In this document: piece by piece, positions 17,781-19,232 of the stretch | Layout of the letters: every line of letters begins with the position of its first letter | How positions within the stretch are numbered: the first letter of the stretch is position 1 | Origin: Schoenoplectus triqueter | Lineage: Eukaryota > Streptophyta > Magnoliopsida > Poales > Cyperaceae | DNA: 19,232 nt | Assembly (NCBI GenBank): GCA_964058805.1 | Contig: CAXKVV010001216.1 | Span: 1-19,232, forward strand | Direction of reading: 5' to 3' | Notes under the pieces: model-generated | Told to the model about the DNA's origin: nothing | The model's input: the letters and a program-made list of their open reading frames with translations, nothing else | Databases searched by the model: none | Program-made: the position numbers and the translations under genes

Positions 17781-19232
17781 GTCACACTCTAAAAATAATG
17801 AAACGGATTAGGGGTGATTAATCCCGTCACGTATGCACGACGAGACATGCGTATAGTAGGCTAAATGAATAAACATAATAACACGAAATGAACAAAATAA
17901 TAATAAATAATAAATAATAAATACATGATAATACAGTCGATACAACGCCGACATCGGTGGGACTGACTTCATCGGTATGGGCAGCAAAATCTCTCAAATA
18001 AAATCCCAAAAGAAAGAACCAAAATCTGAAACCCGATGAATTCTAATAAACTATCGAACTCACATGCAGATGCGGCGAAGCACCCCTGTCATCATGCAGG
18101 ACTACACCTAGCACTGTCTCCAAGAAAAATATCGCACCTGTAAAATTAGATCCCACAACCATCGTGAAAATATGAGTAATTTTAAAAATTACTCAGTATA
18201 GATCTAGATCAAGACTTAAGATTTGATCTTCTTTCCTAGACTGGACTCAAATACTGATACTAGTGTTTTAATATAATATAATAATCATATATAAATATCA
18301 TAATATGTTTATCCACATTTGAGAAAAACACCTAGATGCTATGACATGAAATGACAAAGAAACCCAAAGTAGAACATTTGTGGAAGTAATATAATATATA
18401 ATATAGTATATGAGAGATAAACACCCATAATAAAATTCCGGTTTGTAAATTTACTAGATCCATCTCGAGCGGGCACAATCATGGCCCAACTTACTAACTC
18501 GAGCCTTACCTAAGCGGGTACAATCATAGAACTTTATGTTTATGCGGCGACAATGCCATATAAATGATAATTCAAGCTCATGAGGCGATAACACCCTAGG
18601 AGAGTGACGACTATAAAGCACGTACTCTAGTTTGCTGAATCTCGTGATCTACCTCACTATATAAATCAAACGGAATACAATATGACTTCAGTTGTCATAT
18701 CTCCAAAAGAAGATATTTACCCGTGAATGACAAAATAAATATAATAACAAATGGGAGCATCTCTATACCAACCACGGGCCAAAAGAGAGATTTTGACTTT
18801 CTCTGTACCAACCAAGGGCCAAAGGAGAAAGCTCTTCGAATATACCGAGGTATCAAATAAGTCGGCTAAATAAAATAATATAATAAAATGCAGTAGAATT
18901 CAGACATGAATATGGCCGTCCACACTAAACACTAAAAGCCATGTTCATCCTATCGCTCAATTAAATTTAAAATCAAATCATATACAACCTAATAATAATA
19001 TAATATTGATAAAAAATACAACACTCTGGCACGGCCGAACCCGTCAAATGATGAGGTCGGTAAATAACCGACAGACAGAGGTCCACAGTGTATATACATA
19101 CCAATGGGTCCCACGGGCTTTTTGGACACTGTACGTAACTGTATCGGTCTGGTTATACAAGACAACCTCAGACTGAGATTACTCGGCCCGCCTCTCAACA
19201 CTCTCAAACAATTAATTCATGATTAACTACCT
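17781..19232 (-). mobile_element. Probable Ty3/gypsy-type LTR sequence, minus strand, incomplete
   Basis: Read on the minus strand, the sequence runs through CTTTGGCCCTTGGTTGGTAC, GTGCCCGCTCGAGATGG, GTTGTGGGATCTAATTTTAC, GACAGTGCTAGGTGTAG, TGCATGATGACAGGGG and TTTAGAGTGTGACG, the order and style of a plant Del/Tekay-like LTR ending near 17781. The + strand edge GTCACACTCT resembles the common TGTCACAC LTR border, but the expected terminal TG/CA is degraded (CGTCACAC). AAT-rich repeats lie at about 17898-17923. Short frames here (60 and 72 codons, minus strand) have no domain. The other end is not visible and may lie beyond the window, so this could be a solo or partial LTR. Confidence 0.35.
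18761..18829 (+). repeat. 40-bp partial tandem duplication
   Basis: CTCTATACCAACCACGGGCC and CTCTGTACCAACCAAGGGCC start 40 bases apart, each followed by AAAGGAGA-like purines. The second halves differ. It is an internal subrepeat of the LTR-like sequence. Confidence 0.75.

Noticed and set aside
17827..18009. 60-codon minus-strand frame with a hydrophobic C-terminal half
   Set aside because: It falls in LTR-like sequence, and the hydrophobic part is encoded by an AAT/ATT-type simple repeat.
1..19232. tRNA, rRNA or other structured RNA genes
   Set aside because: I saw no tRNA A/B-box pair with cloverleaf and no rRNA-like GC-rich conserved blocks, although a covariance-model scan was not possible.

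Overview
This window looks like nuclear intergenic DNA from a flowering plant. It is very AT-rich, with no prokaryotic gene density, Shine-Dalgarno spacing or operon structure. Every open reading frame is short (at most about 90 codons), low in complexity and unlike any protein I recognise. What is visible is non-coding repeat structure: foldback (MITE-like) elements with long imperfect inverted arms, dinucleotide microsatellites at element edges, a tandem satellite-like array, a recent tandem duplication, and stretches resembling LTR-retrotransposon LTRs or untranslated parts. I cannot place the species. I find no convincing protein-coding gene, rRNA, tRNA or CRISPR array.

Layout. 127-608 is a foldback element ending in a (TC)n(TA)n microsatellite. 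609-2460 is degenerate dispersed-repeat DNA holding a direct repeat of about 165 bp in two copies. 2463-3110 is a seven-monomer tandem array in which monomer length strictly alternates 89 / 106-107 bp, so the real unit is a dimer of about 196 bp. 3111-7140 is AT-rich DNA with a small MITE candidate (4935-5053), short hairpins and weak duplications. 7145-9469 is a run of five foldback units almost end to end, most boundaries being (CT)n(TA)n(GA)n tracts. 9470-14150 is low-complexity DNA with a hAT/Mutator-like MITE candidate (10159-10352), another foldback (10869-11240) and GC-richer islands near 12.7-12.9 and 13.6-13.9 kb. 14152-14459 is a further MITE. 15826-16317 is a near-identical 246-bp tandem duplication. 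16318-17780 resembles Tat/Athila-type LTR or UTR sequence on the plus strand, and 17781 to the end resembles a Ty3/gypsy LTR on the minus strand; the two meet at 17781.

How the parts relate. The foldbacks at 7.56-9.47 kb and 10.9 kb share core motifs in matching order although their termini differ, which suggests one diverged superfamily. Nothing here supports a multi-gene pathway. The most interesting signals are the stacked hairpin elements and the alternating satellite array. Family names are from memory of typical plant repeats, and no database search was possible.
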